From Atriophallophorus winterbourni (Eukaryota; Platyhelminthes; Trematoda; Plagiorchiida; Microphallidae), in the NCBI GenBank assembly GCA_013407085.1, contig JACCGJ010013232.1, positions 62,001-126,000 on the forward strand: a DNA stretch of 64,000 nucleotides, in the 5' to 3' direction. Shown here in pieces: positions 11,139-23,279 of the stretch. Made by a program: the position numbers and the translations under genes. Under the pieces are notes generated by a model that did not search any database, was not told the DNA's origin, and was given only the letters and a program-made list of their open reading frames with translations. Numbering within the stretch: position 1 is the first letter of the stretch; each line of letters opens with the position of its first letter.

Positions 11139-12075
11139 CTCTTGTGGATCACACTAGTCCAGCCAGCACTGAAGAAGCAAACGGTACCGAGTCAAAAATA
11201 ATGCTGTTCTACAGCGTTTGATGGGATTAGGTGGAATTCCGTCGTTGCCAGAGAACTTCTTATTCGTTAAATTGACGATTGTCCTATTGAGCTCATCAAG
11301 AGTAATTCACATTAATCAAAAAGTAATCATAATTTGTGATGGTTCAAAAAGCAAATTATTTACAGTAACTATAGATTAAAAATATACGGAATGCATAAAG
11401 ACAACAAAGATGTTTTGTCAATATGGAAAGTCGACTTACGTATTGAGATGCGGGGTTGGATGTGGTCAAGTTCAGCCATGAACATGTTCATGGCTTGATG
11501 CACAAATGATATGTGGGAGCAGAGAATTCTGTATAAAACAAACTCGAACATCAAAGAAGAACCGTCCACAATTTGAACGAGAGTGTGGAATAATTAACTT
11601 GTAGCCATGAGAATTACTACCACGTGCTTCGTGCAATTCTAAGTTTCCTGAAACTTATTCGGATGGAGTTGTTTTGTTGAAGTCGGTCGTGGAGGCATTT
11701 GCAAATCGCACGGCTAGATTGGATTCCCACATATGACTAACATCGATCCTGGACTTACCAGTCCATTTGGCACGGTGAAATCTAGGCTGGTGAAGATTCC
11801 GTTCTGCACAAACCAGTGAATGGCCAGTATCACAGTCTGCGCTTTGATATGATCTGGTGAGAAGTACGCTTCCTATATTAGTGCACCTAACAAGAATAAT
11901 ATCCAGCTGATGCCAATGATTAGAGCGAGGAGGTTCTCAAGTTACTTTATAATGTGTTTGTTTGAAAGAATCTGTTAGTTACACAAAAACCTAACTGTGC
12001 GCATAGCACTAAAAGGCGTTGTCTATTCTCATTAGCTCTACCTAATGCGAACTTTCTGAGATAGGTTTACCGAGA

Positions 12076-12562
12076 CTAGTAATCTGCACCAACTCTCGCA
12101 TTGAAATCACCCAATACAACTACAGTTTTTTGTGGCACGTTTTTCAGGAATGTTGTGAGGTTATGATAAAAAGCATCTTTTTCAGCAGGCGTCGCAGAGA
12201 GCGTCGGTACATAAATGTTGACCAACGTAATGGTACCAGTAATGCACTTTAGATTTAGAGTCTTAGTTCGTTCGTTCTGGCTGTTGCTTGGTTCTGCTGC
12301 TTTTAGTAGGCTGCTTCGCACGGCAAAACCAACTTCATGCAGTCGAGGTTCATCAGAGCCCCTTCTTTTTCAAAAATGTCTAATCTCTTTCTGTTAGCAT
12401 ACCAGGGTCTGGTAAGTGCGTCTTTTGAAGGGCAGCCACGACGACATTTAGCCTTGTTAGCTTATTGTTAATCACAGCTGATTTTCTTACGTCTCTGATA
12501 TTCGAGACGTCGTCATGAAATCCTGGAAGCATGGACCGGACGTTCCAGGTTCCCAGTTTCAC
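12076..12562 (-). pseudogene. F1 APE-type endonuclease (broken)
   Basis: Two frames, 12562-12380 and 12321-12076, cover the N-terminal half of an exonuclease-endonuclease-phosphatase fold: GTWNVRSM at the start, an ALQKT in place of the usual ALQET catalytic glutamate motif, VNIYVPTL, and VVLGDFNARVGAD. The E-to-K change in ALQET, if real, removes a metal ligand. Confidence 0.75.
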
Positions 12563-12869
12563 AGATGATCTGTGTTCGTTTGTAATTCGATTCGCTTGTG
12601 CGGAATAATACAGTCTGTTTTTCGGTTGATTCCTAATCCCCTTGCACCGAATGAGGATAGCAGAATATGGTGAGACGGCACGTTATTGACTGGGGGCTGC
12701 TCAGCTTGTGGTGAGCGTCCGTCCAAGGACCCGAAAATCTCCCGCCGTCGGCAGTAGACACAGGGCGCTCAGCTCTACTACGTCGAGCCATAGCTTTTAA
12801 CCAGTATCTGCTGCTTCCCGTGTTATTATCAATAGAATCGAATGAAGTGTCCTATCCATTGGTTCATTG

Positions 12870-13420
12870 ATGTGTACGCCAGGGCAATTCAATATGGAAA
12901 ACTAGTTTTTGTCCATGCCGCAAGTGCTTCCTATCCACGACACCAGCGGAACTAAAGGAACAGTTGGGCTGATACGTTTGACAACGATGTCGTCGCTGAA
13001 GTTGGCAGGACGAAGTTGAATAGAAGTAGAAGAAGAAATTAGCTTTATTTATATAAACGAATTTCCAGCAGTTACAATAATTTCACCAAAAATTTTTAAG
13101 AAATTGACGTACTAGTCCCGACATCAAATTACAACTTTTCGACTGAACAATGTTTCTTGCCCGTCTTGATTGATAATTTCCACGTATGATCCAGTTTATT
13201 AGCAAATGCCGTAACCAAAAGTTTTGGGACAAAAGTTTCAAAACAATTCCCGTCATCTCGTAATTCGTTCAAAATTGCACGTTCAGAATTGGCTTCAGTT
13301 GATACAAGAAAATGATGCATTTGGCCCACAGATAACGTTAACATTTAACGAAAAAGGCGGGAAAATGTGCAGAGAAACTAATTTTATGCACGGCCGATTT
13401 AAAGGCCCCGCAAATACAAC
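12870..13420. other. Spacer between F1 and R2 copy
   Basis: No gene was recognised. The one noteworthy item is an R4 signature (reverse of AATAAAG followed by a TTCTTCTTCT run) at 13021-13073, listed separately. Confidence 0.4.
13021..13073 (-). repeat. R4: short retroposon 3'-end signature
   Basis: The minus strand reads GAAATTCGTTTATATAAATAAAGC then a pyrimidine run of TTCTTCT units. It matches 31746-31788 (-), 33251-33291 (+) and 50651-50697 (+). The shared AATAAAG plus TTC-repeat tail looks like the 3' terminus of a dispersed retroposon. Confidence 0.5.
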
Positions 13421-13424
13421 TTCG

Positions 13425-13785
13425 GGCAGCCTAATGGAACTCTGGCTCCGGATTTTTCCTCGTGCTTCACTCCGGAGCCTTTTCAATGACTGGATATAGC
13501 CATAAGGCAGTGTAGGTCTTAGTGAAGCGTTTTCCTCCCCCTAAGTGGACCGTCTTCATTGACTTACCAGCTCCACCTGTCGGAAGCAAACTTGATCTGA
13601 GGCGCCAGTCAGCCGCCTTCGCCTCTTCTCCTGTGAGTAAATGTAGTCCCACTGGGTCAGAGAGGACCACGCAAGAAGGACAGGAGCTGGAATTGGTTGT
13701 CAGAAGCAATATAAAACGCACGCCATTAGAACAATTTTGGAAATGGGAACTTATCCCCAAAATCTCTCTGGCTGTGACAACCTTG
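13425..13785 (-). repeat. R2 retroposon copy 1 (3'-lacking)
   Basis: The plus strand matches R2 from CCGGATTTTTCCTC to the shared terminus GCTGTGACAACCTT, including the AGCTCCACCTG-CGGAAGCAAACTT and GGCGCCAGTC blocks. It is more diverged than the other copies. The right boundary coincides with the right boundary of the copies at 40827 and 62592, which supports it as the true 5' end of the family on the minus strand. Confidence 0.7.
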
Positions 13786-13809
13786 GAACCGGTGAACTCA
13801 TAGGAAACA

Positions 13810-16630
13810 CTAAAGTAATTTGTACTAATTAAACCCGGATTAAACGAAGGCCCAAGAAACCAGATCAGGTGTAATAAATAGTGCTAAACCGAGTGTCGCT
13901 GGAGCGTACTGAAGGTCACGCTTGTCGTGTTATCACAATAAGGAACAGTGCTCGTCAGAAGCTATCACCGAATTTTTTTATGAAATGTGCTCTACATTTT
14001 GGCGAGGTTGAAAATTTTCAATGTCTAAGAATTCTAAATGAGCAGACACATTACTTCCCCTCCAATTGAGTGAGTCAACTTCTTTCTACGATAACCATGA
14101 AAAACATTTGATTTGTGGTCGACTTGAAATTTTATGCGTTTAGCATATCGATATATCACGCCGGCCAAAAATCCCAGCCGGTGTAATTCCAACGTCCCAG
14201 AAGCCTGAATGTAGACAAATTCACACTACAGATTGTGCTCCAAAGTTCCGGATATAAAGGTACCAATTTCTCTGCCCATTGCCGATCTAATCTGTCCACC
14301 AATCTCTAACGATTCGTAATAGCGTAAATTTAATTTTAGAATATTTCCCACAGGCCAATGCTGTATTGCCTCTGGATCATCTCGTAGATTTAATTAATCT
14401 ACAATGAGCTAATCACTGCTTTGGATTTCTGCTTTTTATTTGGAAGGAAACAAGTCACTTGTTGCTAAGGTCTAATATTCAAATGTGTTGCATCACATTA
14501 AGTGAGTGGTGCTCGATTAATTTGGAGGAATCTACGTTAACTCGATTGTTGATTGGATTCAAGATTTATTGTAAAATGCTAATAGCTGTACAATACCATA
14601 GAATATATAAAATTCTAACAAATCCTTCCTCGTTTCGATTCGAACTGTTCGAAATTAGAGAATGAAATAGGGTAGAAAATGCAGGTTTTGGAAAATTTAA
14701 CGGAAGAGCCTTAATGTGAAATACCGAAAACTATATCCTTTGCTCTAACCAATTGTTTGAATGAATTGTTTTTCAAGTGAATTTGCAGAACGGAATCACC
14801 GATGATCTTTATTGTCCTGGGTTTAATACATGGTTATTCGACATTAAAGCTCTCAAATTTTCATCGAAAACCCTTTCACTCGATGATGACAATTTCTGGT
14901 GTTCAAAAATTCCAGAGAAAACGCACATATTGATTATGCTGATGTGGTAAGATTATGACTGTCTGGAGACTAGAACCAATTATAAAAAGGTGCCTAAGTG
15001 AGTGGGACGACGTATGTTTTATTTTGTATTAGGTCAACTCGAATGCGCCTGCGTTCCGAGTCGAAACCATCTCTGCACAATGGGTGGGTTAAACAATCCG
15101 GTAATCATTTTGTTTGCCGTATGCTAGATTCTCTTGAGTTGCGTGATGTCCTTTTTCAACCAAACTTCCGAAGCTTGCGCTATATAGTACACGACTAGGT
15201 ATGTGTTTGCATCGATAATCTTCGTCAATTAGTGCCTCGGGATACGTGCGAAAATTTGTCGGAATAAAGTGAGTACACTGATGCTTATAGACTGCCTCAC
15301 ACTACACGCTGTAATATAAAATTCCAAATACTCAGACAAAACGATCTTTCTTCGAAGTGGTCAACTCAAGCGCAGGAGAAATGCAGAGTCATCAGATGGA
15401 CAAATTAGCTATAAAACAGTCTGACATTGGGTTTAACTTTGATGTTGTGGGTGTGTGGAGTGCATTAGTGATGACTGCTAACCACGAGCTTTCGGACGAT
15501 ATGCAGAACATCACCGGCACAATGAAGTGCAAGAAGCGCCGAAAAGACGGACTATGACAATCGCGAACTCATAATGTTTTGTAAGAATTGCATGAGATGG
15601 ACAACGTAAGCCGCAATCGAACTATATGCGATTCGTCAATGTCGGTCAAGCGAGCACCACGTGCCGAGGGCTTGAAGTTTACCGACTGGCTCGAAATCGA
15701 ATGACAAATCAGATCGAAGTGACATGCTGAGGCCAGCGTCGTGTTTTCGTGAATTACCTTTATGAGATAAGCGTGTGTTTGGTTCTTTGTTATGTGCGCA
15801 ATAAAAAAAATTTGACTGATGGGCTTTCTCTTGTGTTGTGGGATATGTGGGTGAAGGCGATTGCGTTGGACAGTTTGACCTCAGGGATGAATCAGAACAA
15901 AATCATCAAGTGGTTGTGAATCGCGGGGGGTGCAGTATCTAGTGTTTGTATCACTCAGCCGACCTTATTGCTTTTTACCCAAACATGATTTCCATGGCGT
16001 CTGAAAATGAATTTGATTTACCACACCTGTGGGGCAATTGGTGATGGCGTTACTCTTTATCACTACAATTGCCTTCAGTACTTATCAATAGACAACCTAA
16101 AATTCACCCTTTCGGATACAATGTGATGATTCTGTCGTTGGTATCTGGTGAAGATTGTATGTTTAATGTGCGTTACCGCTCCCATCATCTACGGAATCGG
16201 ACAGCGAAAGGTTGATTCAAGTGTTGCAGCGATTAACTTTAAATTAGCAGGCAAAATATCTGTGTTCAACTCAGTTTCATTATCCAAAGCAGAACGAGGA
16301 ATTGGATAGCAATGAAGCTGACAGCATTTTTTCTATATAAATTTAACGGTAGTCCTACAACTCGGTCACATTTTTTGTGCTTAGAAGCAAATTGATTATT
16401 TATTCGGGAGGTTTAGGAAGCGCATCATGCTACTCTGCTTTTAAAATCGGGACTCAGTCCCAAGTTGCTGTATCATGTCATGAATATGTAAACAACAGCC
16501 AAACAAGGAATATCCGCTCATCATCATGGCGAGCGACCCACTGAATCAGCTCTGAAAACGGAAATTATTATGGCAGATTATTACTCCAAATCTTCATCCT
16601 AATTTTTTAATGACACTTTGAGCGTTTTGG
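13810..16630. other. About 2.8 kb without a recognised gene
   Basis: Short frames (for example 14459-14665, 14998-15198, 15357-15557) show no motif and no homologue elsewhere in the window. I see no repeat of the named families here. Confidence 0.45.
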
Positions 16631-16639
16631 ACGACGCAG

Positions 16640-18055
16640 TATTCAAAACTTGAGTGACACATTGATGCATGTTAAGTTCTTCACACGACGCTTGTTCGAA
16701 TTTGATGTCAGAAAATCCCAAGGTACGAACGGTATCGCACTGGATATCCACAGTTTTCTTCATCGTCAGCTTTTTCAACTGCATTCCCACCTAATCAACT
16801 ATTTGATTTACATAGATGTGATATCACAAGATTGGAAGTCAGGAGTGATTTCACACACATACAAAAGCGATTGTCTAGTTGTGACCGGGGATTAAATCCC
16901 CATTAAACAAATACTTCTGATTGTGGTGGTTATTGAGAGCATAATCTAAGAAAGCATGGTCTCTCATTAGCATGATCGCAGCGTTCTTGTCTAACAAATT
17001 TATCGCGACCTTGGACGACTGGATGACAGAATTGGACAGAAATAATTACATGCTTGTTTTCTACTGTGACAATCGAAAGCTTTTGATAGAGTCAAACAAT
17101 ATGCTTATACGAAAACTGTTACCCTTTATGAGCCATGATTTACTCCTCTTGTGATCGTGCGACTAACTCTCCCACGAGAATCTGTTCTAAGACGACATAT
17201 TATTCTATCGTACGTAAACGACTTGCCACTATTTCTAACGTCAAAAGTAGTTCTCGTTGGGGACGATATAATAATTTGGACACGGGTTTGTGTTGGTGCA
17301 TAACGTGAGAAATTGCAAAGGGATTTGGAATATGTGTCAGCGTGGCATGCTGTGGATGATATGCGATTCAACAAACAGAAGAGCGTGATGCTCCAATTTA
17401 GCAAGAATATTTCGAGGATATATCGATCGGGAACTAAAATAGCGGCATGAAAATCCATGGAAAAGACCTGAGAATTTTAATCCGTAAAAAAAACGAAATC
17501 CAACATTCAGTGCCAAAGTGTTGATAGCCAGGTCAGTAGATAATTAGGTATCTTTTTAAACGTATTTGGTAGATTATCGTCAGCAAAAGTACCTTGGCTA
17601 ATCAATTGCCACTTACATCAAACGATCGAGTACGCGGTATATACATGGGATGCTTGGATGTCGAAGAATATCATCATTCTCAATAAAATTTATCACAGGA
17701 TGGCAAATTTTTTGTAGAGACACAATATTTAATACTGAGTAGGATTCCAAACGGAACTACCGCAGGTATTTTTATTCGGTACATGTGTGCTTTGCTTGGA
17801 ATTCCCTACCTTCCGATTTGGTAAGCTCAAACAGCTTATCTATATTCAAATCAAAACTTGACGATTATATGAGAGCTAATCCGAATTTTGTCCCAAACTA
17901 TTAATAAGCTATCATTGTCCCATTGATTTTGATTTTATTTATGCTTATATATATATATATATATATATATACATTTGTACCTATATTTCCACCCTGCGGT
18001 TATTGTAAAGTTAATTGCTTTTTCAACCATAAATCTTGAATCTTGAATCTTTGGG
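16640..18055 (+). mobile_element. CR1-like non-LTR element F2, copy 1 (decayed)
   Basis: In shifting frames it gives VRKSQGTNGIALDIH and VISQDWKSGVISHTYK near 16.7-16.85 kb, then FLSNKFIATLDDWMTEL near 16.99 kb. ILSYVNDLPLFLTSKVVLVGDD follows near 17.23 kb, where the catalytic motif is VGDD instead of FADD, and then a QRDLEYVSAW block. The 3' end is a short TCTTGAA tandem at about 18033-18050 after CAACCATAAA, the same ending as the copy at 24.48 kb. An (AT)n tract lies at 17945-17971. Confidence 0.75.
17945..17972. repeat. (AT)n microsatellite
   Basis: A run of about 13 TA dinucleotides inside the 3' untranslated part of F2 copy 1. Confidence 0.9.
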
Positions 18056-18059
18056 GCCT

Positions 18060-20430
18060 ATTCAACGTTACGCAAAGTCAGATACATCTTGTTATTGTTC
18101 TGACTGTGGAAGGAAACCCACGAAGACATATGATTCAAGAGTGAGATGTGAATGCGACATGCGAACATGCCATAACTCTCTGCATACAAACCGAATTCTT
18201 GTATTGATTTCCTGTGCCATTATTTTGTAGTGCGTGTCATCTTGTTTGGAAATGAGTTGATAAAAATGTGGCTGACGATCCGTTCATAGCCAACATTAAA
18301 TTAAACTTGAATTTAATATCAAAGTTTTGTGAGCCTCAAATTTGATATCCTAGATACGTATAATTTTTATAAGTTTCATTAACATCATATTCCTGTGATG
18401 TTGGAAATCGTGTGCCTTTATCGAACCATGTAAGCAGCTGTTAATTAGAAATTGGACAGCGAACCGTGATTCCTTTCCTGTCACCAGAAATTGCATCAAC
18501 TCAAGTCTGTTTTGTGAAATTATAGGGATCTCTCGTTGATTTACATTCATTGGATTATATGTTGGGTCGTTGAGTTATTCAAAGTATCGTCTGGACACCT
18601 GAATTCGACTAGCATATTGCCATCACATTTATAAATCTTCTGATGACTTAAATCAATTCTATTCAATGCTCGAAATCTGTAATTTGGTGGGTAAAGGATC
18701 ATCTCGATCAGTTGCAATTCTGTTCAGCTAACTCGCTTTAAATTTGCACTTAAATTCTCCACTCCAAGTAGCCTGTCTCCTGGGTTTACGTATTTTTTTT
18801 AACCAAATCCATTAGATTCATTTGGAATGAGATTGCTGTCGCCCGAGCTCAGCTTGCAGTCCATCAGCTAATGTCTCACTGTCACGTTTGGCAGTCTTAT
18901 AGACAATGCATTGTTGCAGTGTATTTTCACTGGGCCTAATTGACTTTGGTCCTGAGGGAGAAAGTGTTACTAGAAACAGTAGCGTTAACATATGGCAACA
19001 GCATTAGTGTAGTTAATTGACGGTGCGTTTTATTTGGACCAGCGTGATCGAGTGACTGACCACCCAGGATAGATTCAGATAAGCACGAAAATGGTTGCAA
19101 TTCATGCCAGTTTCTAACAAATGGCACCAAAGTACACTGTTCACTTGTCAGCTTTGTAATTTTGATGAAAACCGGGTTTTGAAGTGAATACATTATCTCA
19201 GTGCGAAATGAAGCTGCTTAGATCGTCTCGCATGAATTGGTTTTCATTTTGAACGTAATATAAGTCTTTACGAATTAGAAACAGGTATTATAAGCAAGCT
19301 TTCCCGATAGAAGTTAAATAATAATGCATTTACGTGACCTCTGGGAGAAAATTCCCTGACCTTGGTTTGAAATCGGATGCAGCTGAGAGAAAATAGTCGA
19401 ATGCGGACAGGTTGTAAGAAGGATTTCGTGCACAGATTGATGATGAATTCGGTCGTATGTACTCATTAAGCTGATTGCCAAGATGATTGAACGTTTGCGC
19501 CAACCTCGTTAAAATTAATTGGTTCTGCTGTACCGCGCGCGGGCGCACTCTCGCCCGTTGATTTGCTGATGTACATACGTTCCATGCGATGTTCGCGTGT
19601 GGGTTCGCGTTGGCTGCTTGTGTTTTGGGTGCGTGTATGTGAGTGTGTCACTGACTCGAGCCTCGTTGAACATCGTTAAATCCCCGTGTTCTGAACAAGG
19701 AGAGATTCGGTCTCTAGCAGTCCGCTGTCGGGTACAGCAATCAGTTGATTAGGCCGATGCGTGGCATTTGGAACATTGCATAACTCCAGTGTCACTAATG
19801 AACATTGAATAATTGCGACGGACTTATTTTCGCAAGAAAACGTATAGTTTGTAGATATTATGAGAAAATTGCATTTCTCTCGCATTTTGATTGCAACATA
19901 CAGGTTCCCTGGTATTGAATCCAAACATCGTGTACCAGATTTGGACGCAATGCGATTTGTACGATTATTGACGAGGACTATTCAGAGATAACTGCGAAAA
20001 AATAGCTGTCTGAAAACGGGGAGGACATTTGCGGCAACATGTCTGACCCGTTAAAAAATTTCGTCATGTGAGCCAGTTATACTTAATACTGTGATTTTGT
20101 GAATCTGAATCCGATGAAGTATAGAGATTGACCATTAATTTGTTGTTATGGTGGGTATCAAGTAACCGTTTCTGTGTCTTCACATAAACAGCAGTTGGTC
20201 ATCTGACTGTCGGTTTTCTACGTTTAAAAAACGCAACTTGTAAATTTGTATAAGTTGCAATAATACAGTTGATATTTTGCTTACCGATGTTCTTAGCATA
20301 TTTGGCGTCGCGAGCGTGGGGTTCTTCTCATTACAACATGAGTAACACTAGGTGTATGATGAGTTCTGCTATTGAACTCGAATACTACGTTTCTGCTGGT
20401 GTGATGATGTGTCAGAATTATGGTAATTTC
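18060..20430. other. 2.4 kb without firm features; CpG-rich patch near 19.53-19.66 kb
   Basis: No recognised repeat. The segment at about 19530-19660 is visibly richer in CG than its surroundings (GCGCGCGGGCGCAC, TTCGCGTG, TTCGCGTT). One candidate minus-strand exon adjoins it and is listed separately. Nothing else could be supported. Confidence 0.4.
19333..19545 (-). CDS. Candidate exon of an unidentified minus-strand gene
   Basis: A roughly 70-codon frame reads LTRLAQTFNHLGNQLNEY, then a Ser/Asn/Phe-containing stretch ending GNFLPE before a possible donor (CCAGAG/GTCACG). It adjoins a CG-rich patch that could be a promoter or first exon. No domain is recognised and no partner exon was found, so this may be chance. 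Confidence 0.22.
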
Positions 20431-20444
20431 ATACTTTCGAAAAT

Positions 20445-20560
20445 ATTCGTAAATCTTTCGGAATACGACCATTTTCCATTTTGTAGATGTGACCATGCCA
20501 AAGTAGGAGACGCTGTCGTAGTAGGGCAAACCTGCTCACTAGACCCCGTCCCAACGAGTC
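20445..20560 (-). repeat. F1 fragment (short)
   Basis: TCTTTCGGAATACGACCATTTTCCATT and the following GACGCTGTCGTAGTAGGG match the F1 copy at 9930-10010, the junction region between RT and C-terminal finger. Only about 110 bases remain. Confidence 0.7.
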
Positions 20561-21404
20561 TACGATGTGATATCACGATTCATCTCTGGCTATAGAATGA
20601 ATAGCCACTAATTAGTCAATAGTTAAGGAAACTTTCAGTGTGTGGAGGCCATGAAATTTGAATGAATGAAGTTGACACAAAAATAATCTGGCTCTGTAAA
20701 ACAATAGTAATCTGTGAGAAATTGTGGCAAATTCCCATTTATTAATCGATCGCGATTACGTTGTATTAGCATTTTACCATTTGACTTTATTGCTGTCTTT
20801 AAATTTGTGTTTGTTTACTCCAACTCAACATTTCGCATGTTGGCCGCAGTCTCATGGCTTTAAACAGCGTATAAACAAAATGTTGATCATTCGGCGTATG
20901 AATTACTCTGTCACAAACGTGTTGGTACTTGATCAATTTAGGCTTTGTTTGAATCTGTAGGTTGACGGAATCTGAAGGGTAGGCAATTAATCGTGCCAAA
21001 CAAATGTTATACTGGCTGCTTAGCAATGATCAGAAAAATCCATTAGGGTGGTAATTCTATCAAAATTCCACGGTCAACATTCCACACAGCCTATGATTAA
21101 TGGTCACCGAATTGATTTGTGATGACGCGGTGACAGGTTAAAATGGAGGACCGAGTGCGGAGACACCAGATGGGAAGTGGATAGTGCTGAATGAAATTTG
21201 ATGCATTTGATTACAGAAGCGAATAAATACTGCTTCGTTGTAAATACGCCTACGTGTGTGTCAGTGTATGTCACTGTAAGAGAGAGAGGGAAAATTATTT
21301 GATCCAAATGACCAAACAAGAATGCGAGAGACTAGTACTCCGGCCCGTAGACATTCACACGAGGGTGGAACAGAAGAAAGGCATTATGATTACATATTCT
21401 TCGA

Positions 21405-21640
21405 TTGATGCTTGGGAGGAGCAGATACAGCTCTTGGTTGCTGAACGCAGATCACACCACCGGCGTGCAACTGACCCCAACGACCGAGTTCTACCTATCG
21501 TTGCCAGCACTGCGGTAGAGATTGTTCCTCCCAAATCGGACTGTTTAGTCATTCGAAAAGCTGTAGAACAAGAAAATTCATGATATTGTGAAGTACATCC
21601 ATCGTCGACATCGATCGAAGGAGGTCAATAAACAAATCAA
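21405..21640 (+). repeat. F1 3'-end fragment
   Basis: The frame EEQIQLLVAERRSHHRRATD matches the F1 C-terminus (EEQIQLLADERRSRRQRATD), followed by VPPKSDCLVI near the position of the finger. The finger cysteines are lost. The fragment continues into F1 3' untranslated sequence (TCGACATCGATCG-AGGAGG). Confidence 0.75.
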
Positions 21641-21644
21641 GCTA

Positions 21645-23275
21645 GGTGTGTGTATCCTCTTCGTGGGCATAGTGTAAGAGATCGCATGCAGTTCCAATGA
21701 AACTTACTTAAGAGAATGGAAAAGAATCTTAAGCTTCTCGACAAGATAGTAAATGAGCAATCAAGAATCAAACCAGGCGTATTCTCTGTACAAACCCCTA
21801 ATTGATTGACTCACTCTGTCCAAAATACCGCCGATGCTTTAGCAGCGTTTTACTCACTTGTCTACAATCCTAAGCGTTGTATCCCATATCAAGTTTACCA
21901 AATTTACCACGCTCGGAATTATTAAGTTAAATGACTGTGAATGAATATATGGTTGGGCGGGAACTTTGCCAACTAAACGAAAAGAAGTCCACTGGCGCAG
22001 ACAAAATTACCCCCACCAAACATCTCAGGTGTCGAATTGCTATGACTGCTCCTCTCAGGCGCTTATTCAATCTCAGCCTACATAAAGGAAAATACCACCA
22101 CATTGGAAAGCAGGGATGATAACTCCTTGTTATAAAGGTGGTAGCCGTTCAGACACAGCAAACTATAAACCGGTAACACTACTTCCTGTTATCTCTAAAT
22201 TAATGGAACGCATAGTGTCTGCGCGCATAAGACATTTTGATAACCAAAATATTTTGACCGCAGCACAACACGGTTTTCGAAGAAATCGTTGGTGTTTATC
22301 TATCATTCTTACAACGTTCAAGTATTGGACCAAGGCACTAGACGAAGGTTAGACTGTACCTGCTTGCTACATGGACATCTCCAAAGTTTTCTATGAAGTC
22401 AACCATGACATTTTAATAAAAACGCTCGAAGCTTATGGAGTAAGAGGAATGTTGCTAAATTGGATAAGGGACTATCATGCTGATAGAAACGTCCAAGTTC
22501 GCGTTGACAGCACCTTCTCTATAAGAATAGACACCACAAGTGGAATTCCGCAAGGCTCGGTGCTTGCACCTCTTCTATTCTTGATATATATGAAAGATAT
22601 ATTAGAGGATATTGGATGTAACTTGATACTGTTTGCCGATTATATTAAAATATGGAAACGTGTTAGGTCTGCTATGACTGTATGGCATTACGACGGGATC
22701 TGTGCACTTTATTTCGTTGGGCCCAGTCAAATGAGCCACCATTAAACCCTGCGAAATATAAAATGTTGCGGCTTGGAAAATCTCTGCAACACACGTATCA
22801 GCTTGACACGTAAGATCTTGTCTCAGAGAGGATATCGAACTACTTGACAGGATTTATCATCGTGCGACAAAGTTGATCTCACGATACATAAATTTGTCTT
22901 TCAAAGAGTGAATGTTGAAACTAAATATACATGATTTTACCCAAAGATGAATGCGGAGTGACATCATGTTGGCATTCAAAATCTTGCATACCGAAAACCA
23001 TCCCCTTAAACACTTGCTAAATCTCAATGGCCTTACTCGAACTCGAAAACATTCAAAGGCTTTAAGCATTCCGCAATCTCGATTGGATATTCGTCGAAAT
23101 TTTTTCTCGGTAAGAATTTGTTTCACTTGGAACTTTTTGCCTGAAGAAATCACACGCTCGTACTCTGTTAAGGGTTTCGCTTCTAAACTGGATGAGTATA
23201 TGACGAACCATGTGGTGTGTGACTGTTCCTATTGATTTTTTAGAGATTTTTTATATTTTTACTCCATATATGTTA
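21645..23275 (+). mobile_element. CR1-like non-LTR element F2, copy 2
   Basis: From the linker (KNLKLLDKIVNEQSRIKPGV near 21.72 kb) it runs to LCQLNEKKSTGADKITP (21931-22119), MITPCYKGGSRSDTANYKPV and QHGFRR (22116-22352). The palm frame at 22371-22745 follows: ISKVFYEVNHDILIKTLEAYGV, SGIPQGSVLAPLLF, and FADYI in place of FADDI. The thumb is in another frame at 22951-23235 (MLAFKILHTENHPLKHLL, FFSVRICFTWNFLPEE). One stop near 22350 and several frameshifts are present. It lacks the TTGAATC tail and is directly abutted by copy 3. Confidence 0.85.
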
Positions 23276-23279
23276 TCTG

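Larger units (their letters stand above)
9500..12860 (-). mobile_element. Nearly complete non-LTR retrotransposon F1
   Basis: Reading leftward on the minus strand: an APE endonuclease start (KLGTWNVRSMLPGF) at 12562, the rest of the endonuclease at 12321-12076 (VNIYVPTL, GDFNARVGAD), more endonuclease and linker in broken frames to about 11640, then the RT from about 11310 (RGISLPNAVGNLFSK, CGFRKGRSTVDMIFSLRQ). A 309-codon open frame at 10831-9902 follows (KQGCVLAPTLFG, catalytic FADD). The element ends with a C2HC finger (CQRC-X12-H-X4-C) at 9953-9591. The endonuclease resembles the retroposon-derived craniofacial development protein 2 family. Stops, a frame change near 9930 and a foreign stretch at about 11310-11640 make it defective. 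The 5' leader probably reaches about 12860. Confidence 0.85.
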
